Shown: positions 6,396 through 14,238, numbered from the stretch's first letter. The stretch is 16,795 nucleotides of DNA from CAYTTA01 sp964440655 (GCA_964440655.1 CAYTTA010000053.1:1-16795); one strand, 5' to 3'. Numbers and translations are program-made. The notes: generated from the letters alone by a model not told the origin.

Positions 6396-8663
6396 CTAGA
6401 TTCCTACCCGGAGTCCCCCCATAACCGTTCTAGGCAGTCCCGGACGCACTCCGCCGGGACGGTCCGATACAATATAGGTGGCATCAAAGAGGTTCCGGAC
6501 GTTAACGAACAGTGTCACATCCTGCAGAAGGGTGTAGGAGCCGCTCAGATCCGTCAGAAACCAGGAGTCCGTGCTCCGGAGTTTGTCGATCGCTCCGCTT
6601 CCGGCGGAGGTTCTCATCCGCGGCTGCCAGTTGAAATCGACCCCGGCCTGAAACCGGTTCATTTGAAACTCCAGACCCGCATTCAACTGATGCTCCGGAA
6701 TGAACGGGATCCGGTCTCCTTTCTGGACAGCTCCCCACGGACCGAAGTTGCTCTGGAAGGAGGTGAGAAACTCCGCTTGGGTCCATGTGTAGTTGGCGTG
6801 AAGAGGAATGGCGGAAAAAAGAGCGGATTCAATCTTCAGCAACTCTTTCAGATCCAGATCGGCTGCCACCTCAAGCCCATAGATCTCCACTCCGCCGGCG
6901 TTGAACTGAGCCGTGGTTCCCGTGCCTCCACCGGCTGCCAGGTCCGACCCGAGCAGGTTGGTGTAGTCGTTGTAGAACCCGATCACCTCTGCACGGAAGG
7001 AAGACCGATCGTACCGGAAGCCAAGCTCATAGTTGAGGCTCAATTCGGACTTCGTCTCGCTGGATGATCCCGGGCTGGGGGGAGAGAAACCCCGATGCAC
7101 CCCTCCGAGCAGCGTAAGTGCATCCGTGGCCTGCCAGCTGACTCCGATTCCAGGTACCAGCACGTGGGTCACATATTCATTTTCGTTCAGGTTCGCGCCG
7201 GTACGGTCCAGATCCGCCCCTCCGTAGTTCCGGTTGCGGAACCAGATGTTCTCGTACCGGACGCCGGGTGTGAAGGTCCAGTCACTCACACGGATCTCAT
7301 CCTGAATAAAGAGGGAGAGAGCCGTGGCGGAACCGATACGGTTATCCTGGGTTCCCGGGACACCTTGTGTCGTACGGACCATCTGCATGTTATCCATGCG
7401 GTAGCGGTCATCATGCTGGAACCGGTCTTCCTGGTCCTGATGTAGACGAACTCCGGCCTCCAGTTCATTCACGAAATTCCCGATCGTGAAATTCAGCCCA
7501 AGAATGCTCTCAATCCCCTGAGAAAAGTACTTCCGATTGTTATTGCGAACAATCAGTGCATCGTCCGGGCTGCCCTGACCGGTCAGGTATCCGTATTCAA
7601 GGGCATAGGTGGAGGGATCCGAGAGGATTGTATAGAGATTACCGGTGGAGACCCCCGGCAGAGAGGCGTCCAGGTTGTTCAGTTTGTACCACTCCCTGCT
7701 GAAATCATTCCGGTAGAGTGTGGAGGTGAGATCCACCCGGTCGGAGAACTGGACAAAGTGACGAGCCATGAGCTGGGTGTGCTTCGTATTCATCTGGTCC
7801 ACTTGGGAAGCGGCATAGCGGCGATAAGGCGTCGTCACAAAATCCTCGCGGGAGATCCCCAGGTAGGTTTCATCCGAAACCTCCTCATGATATCCGGCCT
7901 TCAGCTCCAGTCGCTGATAGACGGCCGCATCGGATGCGGAGCGGATCATGAATTTTCCCAGGACATCCTGGACCCGGAAACCGGTTCGCCCCCCGTTGTC
8001 CAGCTCTTTGAATCCGTCATCTCCGATCTGAATCGCTTCCACCAGATAGCCGAGGCGCTCGGTGCGGTTTCCGAAATTGGCATAGAGCCGGTTGGATGCA
8101 CGCTCACCTGCGCTGAGCTCCACCCGGCCGGAACGGGTGACGGGAATGGGAGTGGAAATAAGATTGACGGTTCCCCCTGTGGTGTTGGGGCCGTATTTGA
8201 TCTGGGAGGACCCCTTGCGGACCTCGATGGCGTTCATTCGCCCCACAGTGGGAAAGTAGTAGGCCGCCGGCGCACTGTAGGGAGCGGGTGCAGCCAGTAC
8301 ACCATCCTCCATCAGGTTGATTTTGGAGCTCCTTTCACCGCCGGCTCCGCGGATTCCGATGTTGGGCCGAAGGCCGTAACCATCCTCTTCCTGAAGATAG
8401 ACTCCGCTTACGGTTCTCAGGATGCGGTGGATGTCGGTATGATTCTGTTTGGCAAGCTGTACAGGTCCGATGTAGGTGGCGGCACCCGGAATCGTACTCT
8501 GCCAGACCGGGGTTCCGATTACAGTGATCCGGTCCAGCACCCTCTTCTCATGCACATCCAGCGTGTCGTCGGATGCGGTTGTGGTCTGTGCGAGAACATT
8601 GGGAACGGCGAGTGCAAGCAGGAGTGCGGATCCGACCAGGGATTGGCACAGGGAACGTATCAT
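6396..8663 (-). CDS. TonB-dependent outer-membrane receptor, FecA-like
   Basis: A 755-residue outer-membrane gated transporter, close to the usual length for the family. It has a signal peptide (1-25, cleavage after VLA), a TonB-box-like stretch before ITVIG (residues 40-50), and a plug domain (about 55-172). The plug includes GYGLRPNIGIRGAGGERSSK, INLMEDGVLAAPAPYS, and VRKGSSQIKYGPNTTGGTVNLIS. The long beta barrel follows, ending in RNLFDATYI and GLPRTVMGGLRVGI. The plug most resembles receptors annotated as ferric dicitrate transporters, so the substrate is probably an iron complex; the exact ligand cannot be read. No N-terminal signalling domain is present, so it lacks the FecA-type sigma/anti-sigma link. 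Two copies of an operator-like palindrome lie 86-160 bases upstream, and a terminator follows the gene. Confidence 0.93.
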   Translation of the reverse strand: MIRSLCQSLVGSALLLALAVPNVLAQTTTASDDTLDVHEKRVLDRITVIGTPVWQSTIPGAATYIGPVQLAKQNHTDIHRILRTVSGVYLQEEDGYGLRPNIGIRGAGGERSSKINLMEDGVLAAPAPYSAPAAYYFPTVGRMNAIEVRKGSSQIKYGPNTTGGTVNLISTPIPVTRSGRVELSAGERASNRLYANFGNRTERLGYLVEAIQIGDDGFKELDNGGRTGFRVQDVLGKFMIRSASDAAVYQRLELKAGYHEEVSDETYLGISREDFVTTPYRRYAASQVDQMNTKHTQLMARHFVQFSDRVDLTSTLYRNDFSREWYKLNNLDASLPGVSTGNLYTILSDPSTYALEYGYLTGQGSPDDALIVRNNNRKYFSQGIESILGLNFTIGNFVNELEAGVRLHQDQEDRFQHDDRYRMDNMQMVRTTQGVPGTQDNRIGSATALSLFIQDEIRVSDWTFTPGVRYENIWFRNRNYGGADLDRTGANLNENEYVTHVLVPGIGVSWQATDALTLLGGVHRGFSPPSPGSSSETKSELSLNYELGFRYDRSSFRAEVIGFYNDYTNLLGSDLAAGGGTGTTAQFNAGGVEIYGLEVAADLDLKELLKIESALFSAIPLHANYTWTQAEFLTSFQSNFGPWGAVQKGDRIPFIPEHQLNAGLEFQMNRFQAGVDFNWQPRMRTSAGSGAIDKLRSTDSWFLTDLSGSYTLLQDVTLFVNVRNLFDATYIVSDRPGGVRPGLPRTVMGGLRVGI

Positions 8664-8748
8664 GGATATTTCTTCTGGTTGTGTGGGGTATGTTGTTCAA
8701 AGCGGGATAATGCCCGTCCATCCGTGGCGCCTTACGTCAGGAGAGACA

Positions 8749-8774
8749 CTTATTTAGAGAGAATCTAAAATAAG
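8749..8774. promoter_or_regulatory. operator-like palindrome, copy 1
   Basis: CTTATTTAGA (8749-8758) and TCTAAAATAAG (8764-8774) form an almost perfect inverted repeat around five bases, 86 bases before the receptor start. A second copy of the same design lies 49 bases further upstream. The position before a TonB receptor suggests a binding site for a metal-responsive repressor (Fur or DtxR type). The regulator is inferred, not seen. Confidence 0.6.
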
Positions 8775-8797
8775 GCGGAAAGAGAGAGGAAGGCAAG

Positions 8798-8823
8798 TCT
8801 ATTTAGACTAATTCCAAGATAAG
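8798..8823. promoter_or_regulatory. operator-like palindrome, copy 2
   Basis: TATTTAGA (8800-8807), five bases, then TCCAAGATAAG (8813-8823) aligns column by column with copy 1, differing mainly in the spacer and two arm positions. It is overlapped by a second palindrome, AGTCTA-TT-TAGACT (8796-8809). Two regularly spaced copies make chance less likely. Confidence 0.55.
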
Positions 8824-8967
8824 ATGTCGAGCAGTCAGCGTGAAGCGCCACTGCTTTACTGTAGAGAAACCGGACAGCATGTCAGACTGTCGGAAAGGCG
8901 TGTCGAAGTTGGAAATATGCTGTCCTTGGTGAGCCTTCGTTGGTGGGCCTGTTTGAGCGAGCTCTTA

Positions 8968-9597
8968 CTATTGAAGATCCCGCATCTCAAACCGGGGCAA
9001 CCGGAGTTCATACCTCACAGCGACCATTCGGATCACCGTGATAAACACAATCGCGATAATCTGAGCCCAGACATCATGCATTAGTGGAAGAATGGAGACA
9101 TAGAGAATCCCGCCGATCATGGATGCCAGGGCGTAGATCTCCTGACGAAAGATCAGCGGGCGGGTCCCGGAGAGAACGTCCCGGGTCACCCCTCCGAAAC
9201 AGGCGGTGATGGTCCCCAGGGTGATGGAGATACCGACCCCCATTCCCACCTCGAGCCCCACCTGGGTGCCCATGACGGTGAAGAGCCCCAGGCCGACCGC
9301 ATCAAAAAAGATGATCCACTGCTGAATTTTTCTGATGTGGCTCCTCCAGAAAATGGTGAGCAGAAATCCCATGAAGGCCGACCAGATAGCCAAGGGATTG
9401 GAGAGCCAGCTCACAGGCAGATTCCCCACCAGGAGATCCCGGATGGTTCCTCCTCCGACTGCGGTCACGAAGGCAAGAACAAGAATGCCGAAGACATCAT
9501 ACCGGCTGCGGATGGCAGATATCGCCCCGGAAACGGCAAAAGCAAAGGTCCCGAGAATTTCGACGGCAGAAATGAACTCCACTTCCGTAAAGTACAT
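8968..9597 (-). CDS. UPF0126/TRIC-family membrane protein
   Basis: A 209-residue integral membrane protein of the UPF0126 (trimeric intracellular cation channel, TRIC-like) family. It has the family's internal duplication. Repeat one has GTFAFAVSGA (16-25), then FVTAVGGGTIRDLLVGNLP (43-61). Repeat two has FDAVGLGLFTVMGTQ (98-112), then GTITACFGGVTRDVLSGTRPLIF (128-150). The paired GG.hRDhL.G motifs are the signature. About seven hydrophobic helices are visible. Bacterial homologues are reported as cation channels; the E. coli relative YicG has been proposed to move glycine. The gene starts eight bases after the lipoprotein stop, so the two are very likely co-transcribed. Confidence 0.93.
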   Translation of the reverse strand: MYFTEVEFISAVEILGTFAFAVSGAISAIRSRYDVFGILVLAFVTAVGGGTIRDLLVGNLPVSWLSNPLAIWSAFMGFLLTIFWRSHIRKIQQWIIFFDAVGLGLFTVMGTQVGLEVGMGVGISITLGTITACFGGVTRDVLSGTRPLIFRQEIYALASMIGGILYVSILPLMHDVWAQIIAIVFITVIRMVAVRYELRLPRFEMRDLQ

Positions 9598-9605
9598 CTT
9601 TGCCG

Positions 9606-10316
9606 TCAGTTGGAGTGGAAACGGTAATGGAGCCCAATGCCGGCATTTACATAGTGCCAGTCAAACTCGGGGTTGCCCGCAATCGGGACGGTCAGTCCGA
9701 AATGGGTCTGCAGCCGGATCGTTTTGGAGCCCACCTGAACGAAAAGATGAGGTTCCCAAAAGAGGGATTTGGGAGAGTCGTCAATCACGGCATCCCCGTC
9801 GATTCGGGTGATCTCTCCGAACTGGAGCAGTGAGAAGCGATTCACCAGACCCGCATCGAGCGAGCGCCCCTGCAGGGCGATGTTCCCCTGTATAAACGGT
9901 TTAAAATACCCACCCTCGGCGGATCGGACACGACTTCCATTCAGAGTGTAATCGACACTTCCCTTTCCGACGCCCAGACCGAGTCCACCCGCTCCTTCCA
10001 GCACCAAATTGGCGGAGGGCCGCAGGACGGTTCCTGCTCCCACTTCAAGGTATCGATGGCTTGAATCACTTCCTTCTTCCTCCTTGTGATCACTGGCTGC
10101 CAGACCGCCGATCAGATAGGTCCGGTCGGTTACCGCATAGGCCCCCTGGACTTCCAGCCCGCTTGTTCCGACGCGGGCAGTCGCCTGACCATCCCCCTGT
10201 TTTTCCAGCATCGGCGTATTGGGTGCCGAGGGAAGATAGATCGGGGCACAGGCCGATCCCAGTCCCATCAGCAGAAGGATCGGAACAAGACGAAGAGTCA
10301 TTCGAGCAGGTTTCAT
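9606..10316 (-). CDS. putative outer-membrane lipoprotein, beta-rich
   Basis: A 236-residue secreted protein. A basic N-terminus and hydrophobic stretch end in LGSAC, giving a probable lipid-attached Cys23; the residue at -3 (Gly) is atypical of lipoboxes. The mature protein begins APIYLPSAPNTPMLEKQGDGQATARVG, a start I associate with Bacteroidota envelope lipoproteins. It continues with alternating glycine, aromatic and polar stretches (YLEVGAGTVLRPSANLVLEGAGGLGLG, HYVNAGIGLHYRF) typical of a beta barrel. It may sit in the outer membrane or be a barrel with a misread signal. Function unknown. It is first in a two-gene unit with the TRIC-family gene and is divergent from the helicase gene. 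Confidence 0.8.
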   Translation of the reverse strand: MKPARMTLRLVPILLLMGLGSACAPIYLPSAPNTPMLEKQGDGQATARVGTSGLEVQGAYAVTDRTYLIGGLAASDHKEEEGSDSSHRYLEVGAGTVLRPSANLVLEGAGGLGLGVGKGSVDYTLNGSRVRSAEGGYFKPFIQGNIALQGRSLDAGLVNRFSLLQFGEITRIDGDAVIDDSPKSLFWEPHLFVQVGSKTIRLQTHFGLTVPIAGNPEFDWHYVNAGIGLHYRFHSN

Positions 10317-10412
10317 GGCGATTGATTTGGATTTCCGTTCAGACGGCGAACAGGCTCTTTACGGTTCTGCCATATAAGCCAGGAGTCTAGTGATCAATGT
10401 AACAAAAAGAAA

Positions 10413-10449
10413 CAGGTTGCAGAAGAATGCGGTCCGTTCCGACAACCTG
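10413..10449 (-). terminator. possible orphan terminator
   Basis: On the minus strand, CAGGTTG and CAACCTG form a 7-base stem, partly extended inward, followed by TTTCTTTTTG. This is an acceptable rho-independent terminator, but no minus-strand gene lies immediately upstream, where the helicase gene begins on the plus strand. It could instead be a leader structure of the lipoprotein gene. Confidence 0.4.
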
Positions 10450-10458
10450 AACTATAGC

Positions 10459-10484
10459 AAAAACCCCCAAGTAAAAACCCCCAA
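10459..10484. repeat. tandem 14-base repeat
   Basis: AAAAACCCCCAA occurs at 10459-10470 and again at 10473-10484, with GT between, giving a period of 14. It lies in the divergent intergenic region before the helicase gene. The role is unknown. Confidence 0.7.
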
Positions 10485-10567
10485 ACAAAAGTGGTTCATC
10501 GTCTTATAGGGTTGCATCTCTCTTCAAAGTATCCAATATAGAGAGCAATCAAATAATCAAGACATTT

Positions 10568-12694
10568 ATGGTGAGCAAATCATACGGGATGGTCCAATTA
10601 AACGAAGCCCAGAAGCATACTCTTCAAAGGATAGAAGATTTCATAGAAAGTGACAGGGAAATCTTCATTCTGAAAGGATCTGCAGGATCCGGGAAAACGA
10701 CCTTGATCCGGCATCTTGTTCACATGCTGAGAAAAGAGGGAAGATCCTTCGAACTGATAGCCCCGACAGGAAGGGCTGCCAAAGTCTTGAGAGACGCAAT
10801 CAATAAACCCGGAGAAAGGTACGGACAGACCATCCACCGAGCCATCTACAATTTCAATGACATGAAAATCATTGAAGATGAAACAGACAGTTTGGAAGGA
10901 TTGAGTTTCAGATATCTCTACCCCATCCGACACTTAGATCAGGTCGGAAAAGTCTGTATTGTGGATGAAGCTTCGATGGTTTCATTATCGGAAAACCGGC
11001 ACGAACTGTTCCGTTTCGGCACAGATCGACTCCTGCCCGATCTGCTCACCTATTTCGGGATCCCGAGTGACAAGAGACAGAACAAGATCATTTTCATCGG
11101 AGACTCTGCACAACTTCCACCGGTCGGGGATTCAATATCACATGCTCTATCAGAAGAGTTTTTCAGACAGGCCGGAATCTGTGTCGATCAGTTTGAATTA
11201 ACGGAGGTAGTCAGGCAGCATTCGAACAGTCGCATCCTTAAAAATGCCACGAAGATCCGGAAGCTTCTGGATGCACCTCTTCAATCGAGAAATCAACTGA
11301 CTTTCGATTGGGCGAAGGATTTCCACAGAGTGGACGCTCAGGACGTTATAGAGAATTTCACATCGGAATTTCCAGCCCCTGCTCTCACGTCGAGCGTGAT
11401 CATCTGCTTTACCAACAGGCAAAGTCTGGAATACAACAGGCGAATCAGGGAGAGATATTTCCCTGGCAAACGAACCGTCCAGCCTGGCGACATCTTGATG
11501 ATTGTCAAAAACCACTACGCCTCGGGCGTCGACCTGTTCAATGGTGACCTCGTCCAGGTCGTCTCGGTTTCAAAGAATGTGGAGCAGCTAAGCGCTCCCC
11601 TCCATGTAATGAGTGAAGGCAAAAGGGTCAAGAAGACCTTTTCCTTCACATTTCGGGAAATTGAGATCAAACACCCCGGGTATTCCGGGCAGATCCGCGT
11701 CAAGATCATCGACTCCATGCTGGATGATAAAAAAGGGGGGCTGGATGTAGACGAAATGAAAGCCCTCTTTGTCAACTTCAATATCCGCTTCAATGACGAA
11801 CAAAAGCTAAGGGAAAAGCGGGGTAAGACACGGATCAAGAGAGGATCAGAAGAGTACAAATGCAAGTTGAGGTCTGATCCCTATTTCAACGCTCTCCATG
11901 TGAAATATGGATATGCAATCACCTGCCATAAAGCACAGGGTGGGGAATGGGAGAAGGTCTATGTGGATTTCGAGGGCAGAACCGGCCTGAAAGATGATCA
12001 TCTCCGCTGGTGCTATACAGCGGTTACAAGAGCCAAGCGGAGCCTGGCCGCCATACATCCCCCGGACATAACACCCTTGGCCTCGATGCGGTTTGCCGCC
12101 ATCGGCAGACTCAAAAACATCCCTTCCGACGTCATCCAGTATGGTGAACCCCCGGAGACCCCCTTTCATGGTGTACAGACCCACCCAGTCAAACGGATCA
12201 AGTATCAGGAAATCGTGAGGAAACTCGAGAAGTCGGGTTTCATCCTGGAAAGGGTCGATTCCACGGAATATCGTGAAATGTACTATATCCGGAAGGGAAG
12301 CAAGTTGCTCAGAGCGGACGCCACACACGATTCAACCGGTCTGTTCAGCCCCTTCAAAGGGATGGGTGATGAGAAGTTTGCAGCGGATCTGTTGAAACTC
12401 CTCAATCACCCGGTCAATCTGCAAATTCAGCTTGAATACACTCCCCGCACTCCCGTCCTGGAGCAGCTGCATGAACGTATAAGAGAAGCCGTTGATCAAA
12501 TCGACGGATCCATCATCGGGATTTCGGACAGGCCTCAGAACCACCATATCACATACTACTTCCACCTCCAGGGCAGGGTGGCATCGATAAAATTCAACTT
12601 CAAATCCAACGGCGAGATCACGGTGGCTGAACCAAAAGTGTCCGATATGACACTTAAAGAAAAGCTGGCATCACTGATCACGATTCTGCAATAA
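10568..12694 (+). CDS. RecD/PIF1-like SF1 DNA helicase with unknown C-terminal domain
   Basis: A 708-residue superfamily 1 helicase. Motifs in order: Walker A GSAGSGKTT (37-45, Lys43), motif Ia APTGRAAKVL (65-74), QTIHRAIY (87-94), Walker B CIVDEASM (130-137, Asp133-Glu134), motif III FIGDSAQLPPVG (176-187), motif IV LTEVVRQ (211-217), UvrD_C_2 motif V YAITCHKAQGGEW (449-461), and motif VI CYTAVTRAKRSL (482-493). All catalytic residues are present, so it should be an active ATP-dependent 5'-to-3' translocase. Residues about 500-708 are an extension I do not recognise. It has a helical part (VKRIKYQEIVRKLEKSGF) and a beta part (HHITYYFHLQGRVASIKFNF). The start is uncertain: ATG 10568 and ATG 10589 are both possible, neither with a good ribosome site. 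Its stop overlaps the next gene's ATG (TAATG). It is AT-richer than the genes to its left. Confidence 0.92.
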   Translation: MVSKSYGMVQLNEAQKHTLQRIEDFIESDREIFILKGSAGSGKTTLIRHLVHMLRKEGRSFELIAPTGRAAKVLRDAINKPGERYGQTIHRAIYNFNDMKIIEDETDSLEGLSFRYLYPIRHLDQVGKVCIVDEASMVSLSENRHELFRFGTDRLLPDLLTYFGIPSDKRQNKIIFIGDSAQLPPVGDSISHALSEEFFRQAGICVDQFELTEVVRQHSNSRILKNATKIRKLLDAPLQSRNQLTFDWAKDFHRVDAQDVIENFTSEFPAPALTSSVIICFTNRQSLEYNRRIRERYFPGKRTVQPGDILMIVKNHYASGVDLFNGDLVQVVSVSKNVEQLSAPLHVMSEGKRVKKTFSFTFREIEIKHPGYSGQIRVKIIDSMLDDKKGGLDVDEMKALFVNFNIRFNDEQKLREKRGKTRIKRGSEEYKCKLRSDPYFNALHVKYGYAITCHKAQGGEWEKVYVDFEGRTGLKDDHLRWCYTAVTRAKRSLAAIHPPDITPLASMRFAAIGRLKNIPSDVIQYGEPPETPFHGVQTHPVKRIKYQEIVRKLEKSGFILERVDSTEYREMYYIRKGSKLLRADATHDSTGLFSPFKGMGDEKFAADLLKLLNHPVNLQIQLEYTPRTPVLEQLHERIREAVDQIDGSIIGISDRPQNHHITYYFHLQGRVASIKFNFKSNGEITVAEPKVSDMTLKEKLASLITILQ

Positions 12695-13482
12695 TGGCAT
12701 TTCAGGAAATCAACCGGCTTAGGAAGAGCGGTCGTCTGAAAGAGGCATACGCTCTTGCAAGGGATGAGATCGAAGGACTCAAAAACACAAACGAGAGTGA
12801 TCGTCTGCTCTGGGCTAAACGGGGTATGGCATGGGTCCTTTACGACTACCTCAAAAGATTCTCCACAAAGCTTGAAAAAGGGTTTGATGCTGCCGGATTT
12901 GCCAACCTCCTCAGGGTGGTGGGTGAAATATCCCAACTTGACCTTCCGACCGAGGAGGGGCTCTTTTACGAACAGTTTACTTGGAAGATTGCAATGACCT
13001 TGAAATCCCTGGAGCCGGAGTATCATGGTTCTCAGGCCATTCAACTCTTTCAGGCTATTCGGTGTTTCAATCTCTCCACGACTTATGAACCATATCGAGT
13101 TCTTCTCCTACAGTTCCACCGAATGCTAAAAAACAATTCCATTTATATGGAGATCGTAGACTGGTGGAATATCATCCATTTTCAATACTCCGATTTCCAG
13201 GGTGGTCGATCGGAAAGTGGCAAGCCGATGCCGTCTCTGGCTCAACTTGTTTATACCAACTACTACAAACATCTGGCGGAAAAATCTCGTATGGGTGACC
13301 TCTCACCCGCAGAGATCTCGTCATGCCTGAAGGATTTGGACCGTCTTATAGAGTCCCATCCTGAATTCGATCTTCTCCATTACAGAAAGGCCCAACTCCT
13401 GCAAGCTCTTCAACGAAATGAGGAGGCCATCCGGGCTTTGTTGCCTTACCTCAAGAAGAACCGGAAACGATCCTGGGTATGA
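12694..13482 (+). CDS. TPR protein, N-terminal half of a UGA-split gene
   Basis: 262 residues, starting inside the helicase stop (TAATG), so translation is coupled. Residues 8-26 (LRKSGRLKEAYALARDEI) and 228-256 (LLHYRKAQLLQALQRNEEAIRALLPYLKK) are TPR-like helix pairs; the centre is helical and rich in aromatics (WKIAMTLKSLEPEYHG, VDWWNIIHFQYSDFQ). It ends KKNRKRSWV at a TGA. The frame then continues in register, without any other stop, through the next listed gene for a total of 514 codons. I read the two as one original gene in which a TGG tryptophan codon became TGA. The family role is unknown; genes of this TPR plus cold-shock-like design appear to be helicase partners here. Confidence 0.82.
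   Translation: MAFQEINRLRKSGRLKEAYALARDEIEGLKNTNESDRLLWAKRGMAWVLYDYLKRFSTKLEKGFDAAGFANLLRVVGEISQLDLPTEEGLFYEQFTWKIAMTLKSLEPEYHGSQAIQLFQAIRCFNLSTTYEPYRVLLLQFHRMLKNNSIYMEIVDWWNIIHFQYSDFQGGRSESGKPMPSLAQLVYTNYYKHLAEKSRMGDLSPAEISSCLKDLDRLIESHPEFDLLHYRKAQLLQALQRNEEAIRALLPYLKKNRKRSWV
13480..13482 (+). other. in-frame UGA codon splitting the TPR/cold-shock gene
   Basis: The codons around it read TCC TGG GTA TGA GAA CTG ATG GGT GAT (S-W-V-stop-E-L-M-G-D). The downstream ATG at 13489 is in the same frame (795 bases from the ATG at 12694). TGA is one transition from TGG, and W-V-W-E-L fits the helical context. It may be a nonsense mutation, a sequence error, readthrough, or a true split with re-initiation six bases later. 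Confidence 0.85.
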
Positions 13483-13488
13483 GAACTG

Positions 13489-14238
13489 ATGGGTGATCTA
13501 CATTCGGGCGATGCAAAAATGAAAACCAGTTGCTATTGCAAAGCCCTCTCCATCCCCAGCAAAGAAGATCTAGTTTCCCATATCCGCATAAAGCTGGCCG
13601 AGGAGCTGATTCACCTCCAGTTTTACGATGAGGCAAAGACTGAGATTGAACGATATTACTTGTTCAAAGCGGAACAGAATTATAAACAGGACAGCCGCGT
13701 CGACTTGTGGAGAGCTGCACCTTGGTATGAAAATGCAACTTTAAGAAGGGACAACAGGGACTTTTATACCAAAAAGAAAAAGGATGCGGCCAAACTCCTC
13801 TATCTCGATCTTCCTGAACAGGTAATTGTCGTAGAAGCAGTCAACCGGAACAAGAAGATTTTAAATTTCATGAAAAGCCGGCATGAGCGTGGTTTCTTCA
13901 ATTATGATTTATTGGGCATTGAGCCACAGGTCGGGGATGTCTTTCGTGTCCGAATGGAACCGAAAGGACAAGAGGGATACCACATATTACATTCATGGTC
14001 ATCCGCTCCGCGGGACGAGGCTTCGGATCTGATCCGACCAATTACCGGAATTGTCGATATACGTACCGACAACCCGTTCGGATTTGTCAATAACGGAAAC
14101 GATTCGGTATTTGTAGACCGACGAATGATCCAGAAATTCCACCTGTCGGATGGGACGGAAATAGATGGATGGGCGATTGCAAAATATGATCGCAAAAAAA
14201 AGAAATGGGGATGGAGTTTGTGCTTGGTAGATGTATAG
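13489..14238 (+). CDS. cold-shock-like protein, C-terminal half of the UGA-split gene
   Basis: 249 residues in the same frame as the TPR gene and six bases after its TGA. The opening continues the helical repeats (CYCKALSIPSKEDLVSHIRIKLAEELI, then FYDEAKTEIERYY), which by itself shows the protein lacks a natural N-terminus. The middle contains LPEQVIVVEAVNRNKKILNFM and a beta segment VGDVFRVRMEP. The last 65 residues look like a cold-shock/OB barrel: ITGIVDIRTDNPFGFV, SVFVDRRMI, DGTEIDGWAIAKYD and KKKWGWSLCLVDV. FGFV corresponds to RNP-1-like nucleic-acid-binding positions. There is no strong ribosome site before ATG 13489; translation would need re-initiation or readthrough. The likely role is RNA or single-stranded DNA binding with the helicase, by inference. 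Confidence 0.78.
   Translation: MGDLHSGDAKMKTSCYCKALSIPSKEDLVSHIRIKLAEELIHLQFYDEAKTEIERYYLFKAEQNYKQDSRVDLWRAAPWYENATLRRDNRDFYTKKKKDAAKLLYLDLPEQVIVVEAVNRNKKILNFMKSRHERGFFNYDLLGIEPQVGDVFRVRMEPKGQEGYHILHSWSSAPRDEASDLIRPITGIVDIRTDNPFGFVNNGNDSVFVDRRMIQKFHLSDGTEIDGWAIAKYDRKKKKWGWSLCLVDV

Larger units (their letters stand above)
8664..8967. other. intergenic region upstream of the receptor
   Basis: No gene is seen in these 304 bases. The part nearest the receptor carries two operator-like palindromes, listed separately. Further out, GGACAGCAT (8872-8880) and ATGCTGTCC (8917-8925) form a perfect 9-base inverted repeat around 36 bases. No T-tract follows on either strand, so it is not an obvious terminator. 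Confidence 0.5.

Noticed and set aside
7758..8768. 336-codon plus-strand frame opposite the TonB receptor
   Set aside because: It lies antisense to a receptor with a complete plug and barrel, has no recognisable domain, and is explained as a shadow in GC-rich coding DNA.
8824..9084. 86-codon plus-strand frame in the intergenic region
   Set aside because: It overlaps the TRIC gene end, is low in protein-like character, and has no ribosome site.
13480..13520. The in-frame UGA as a selenocysteine codon
   Set aside because: I see no convincing bacterial SECIS hairpin just after it, Trp fits the position, and no selenium genes are nearby. The SelA-like gene in this window is an exported enzyme, not true SelA.
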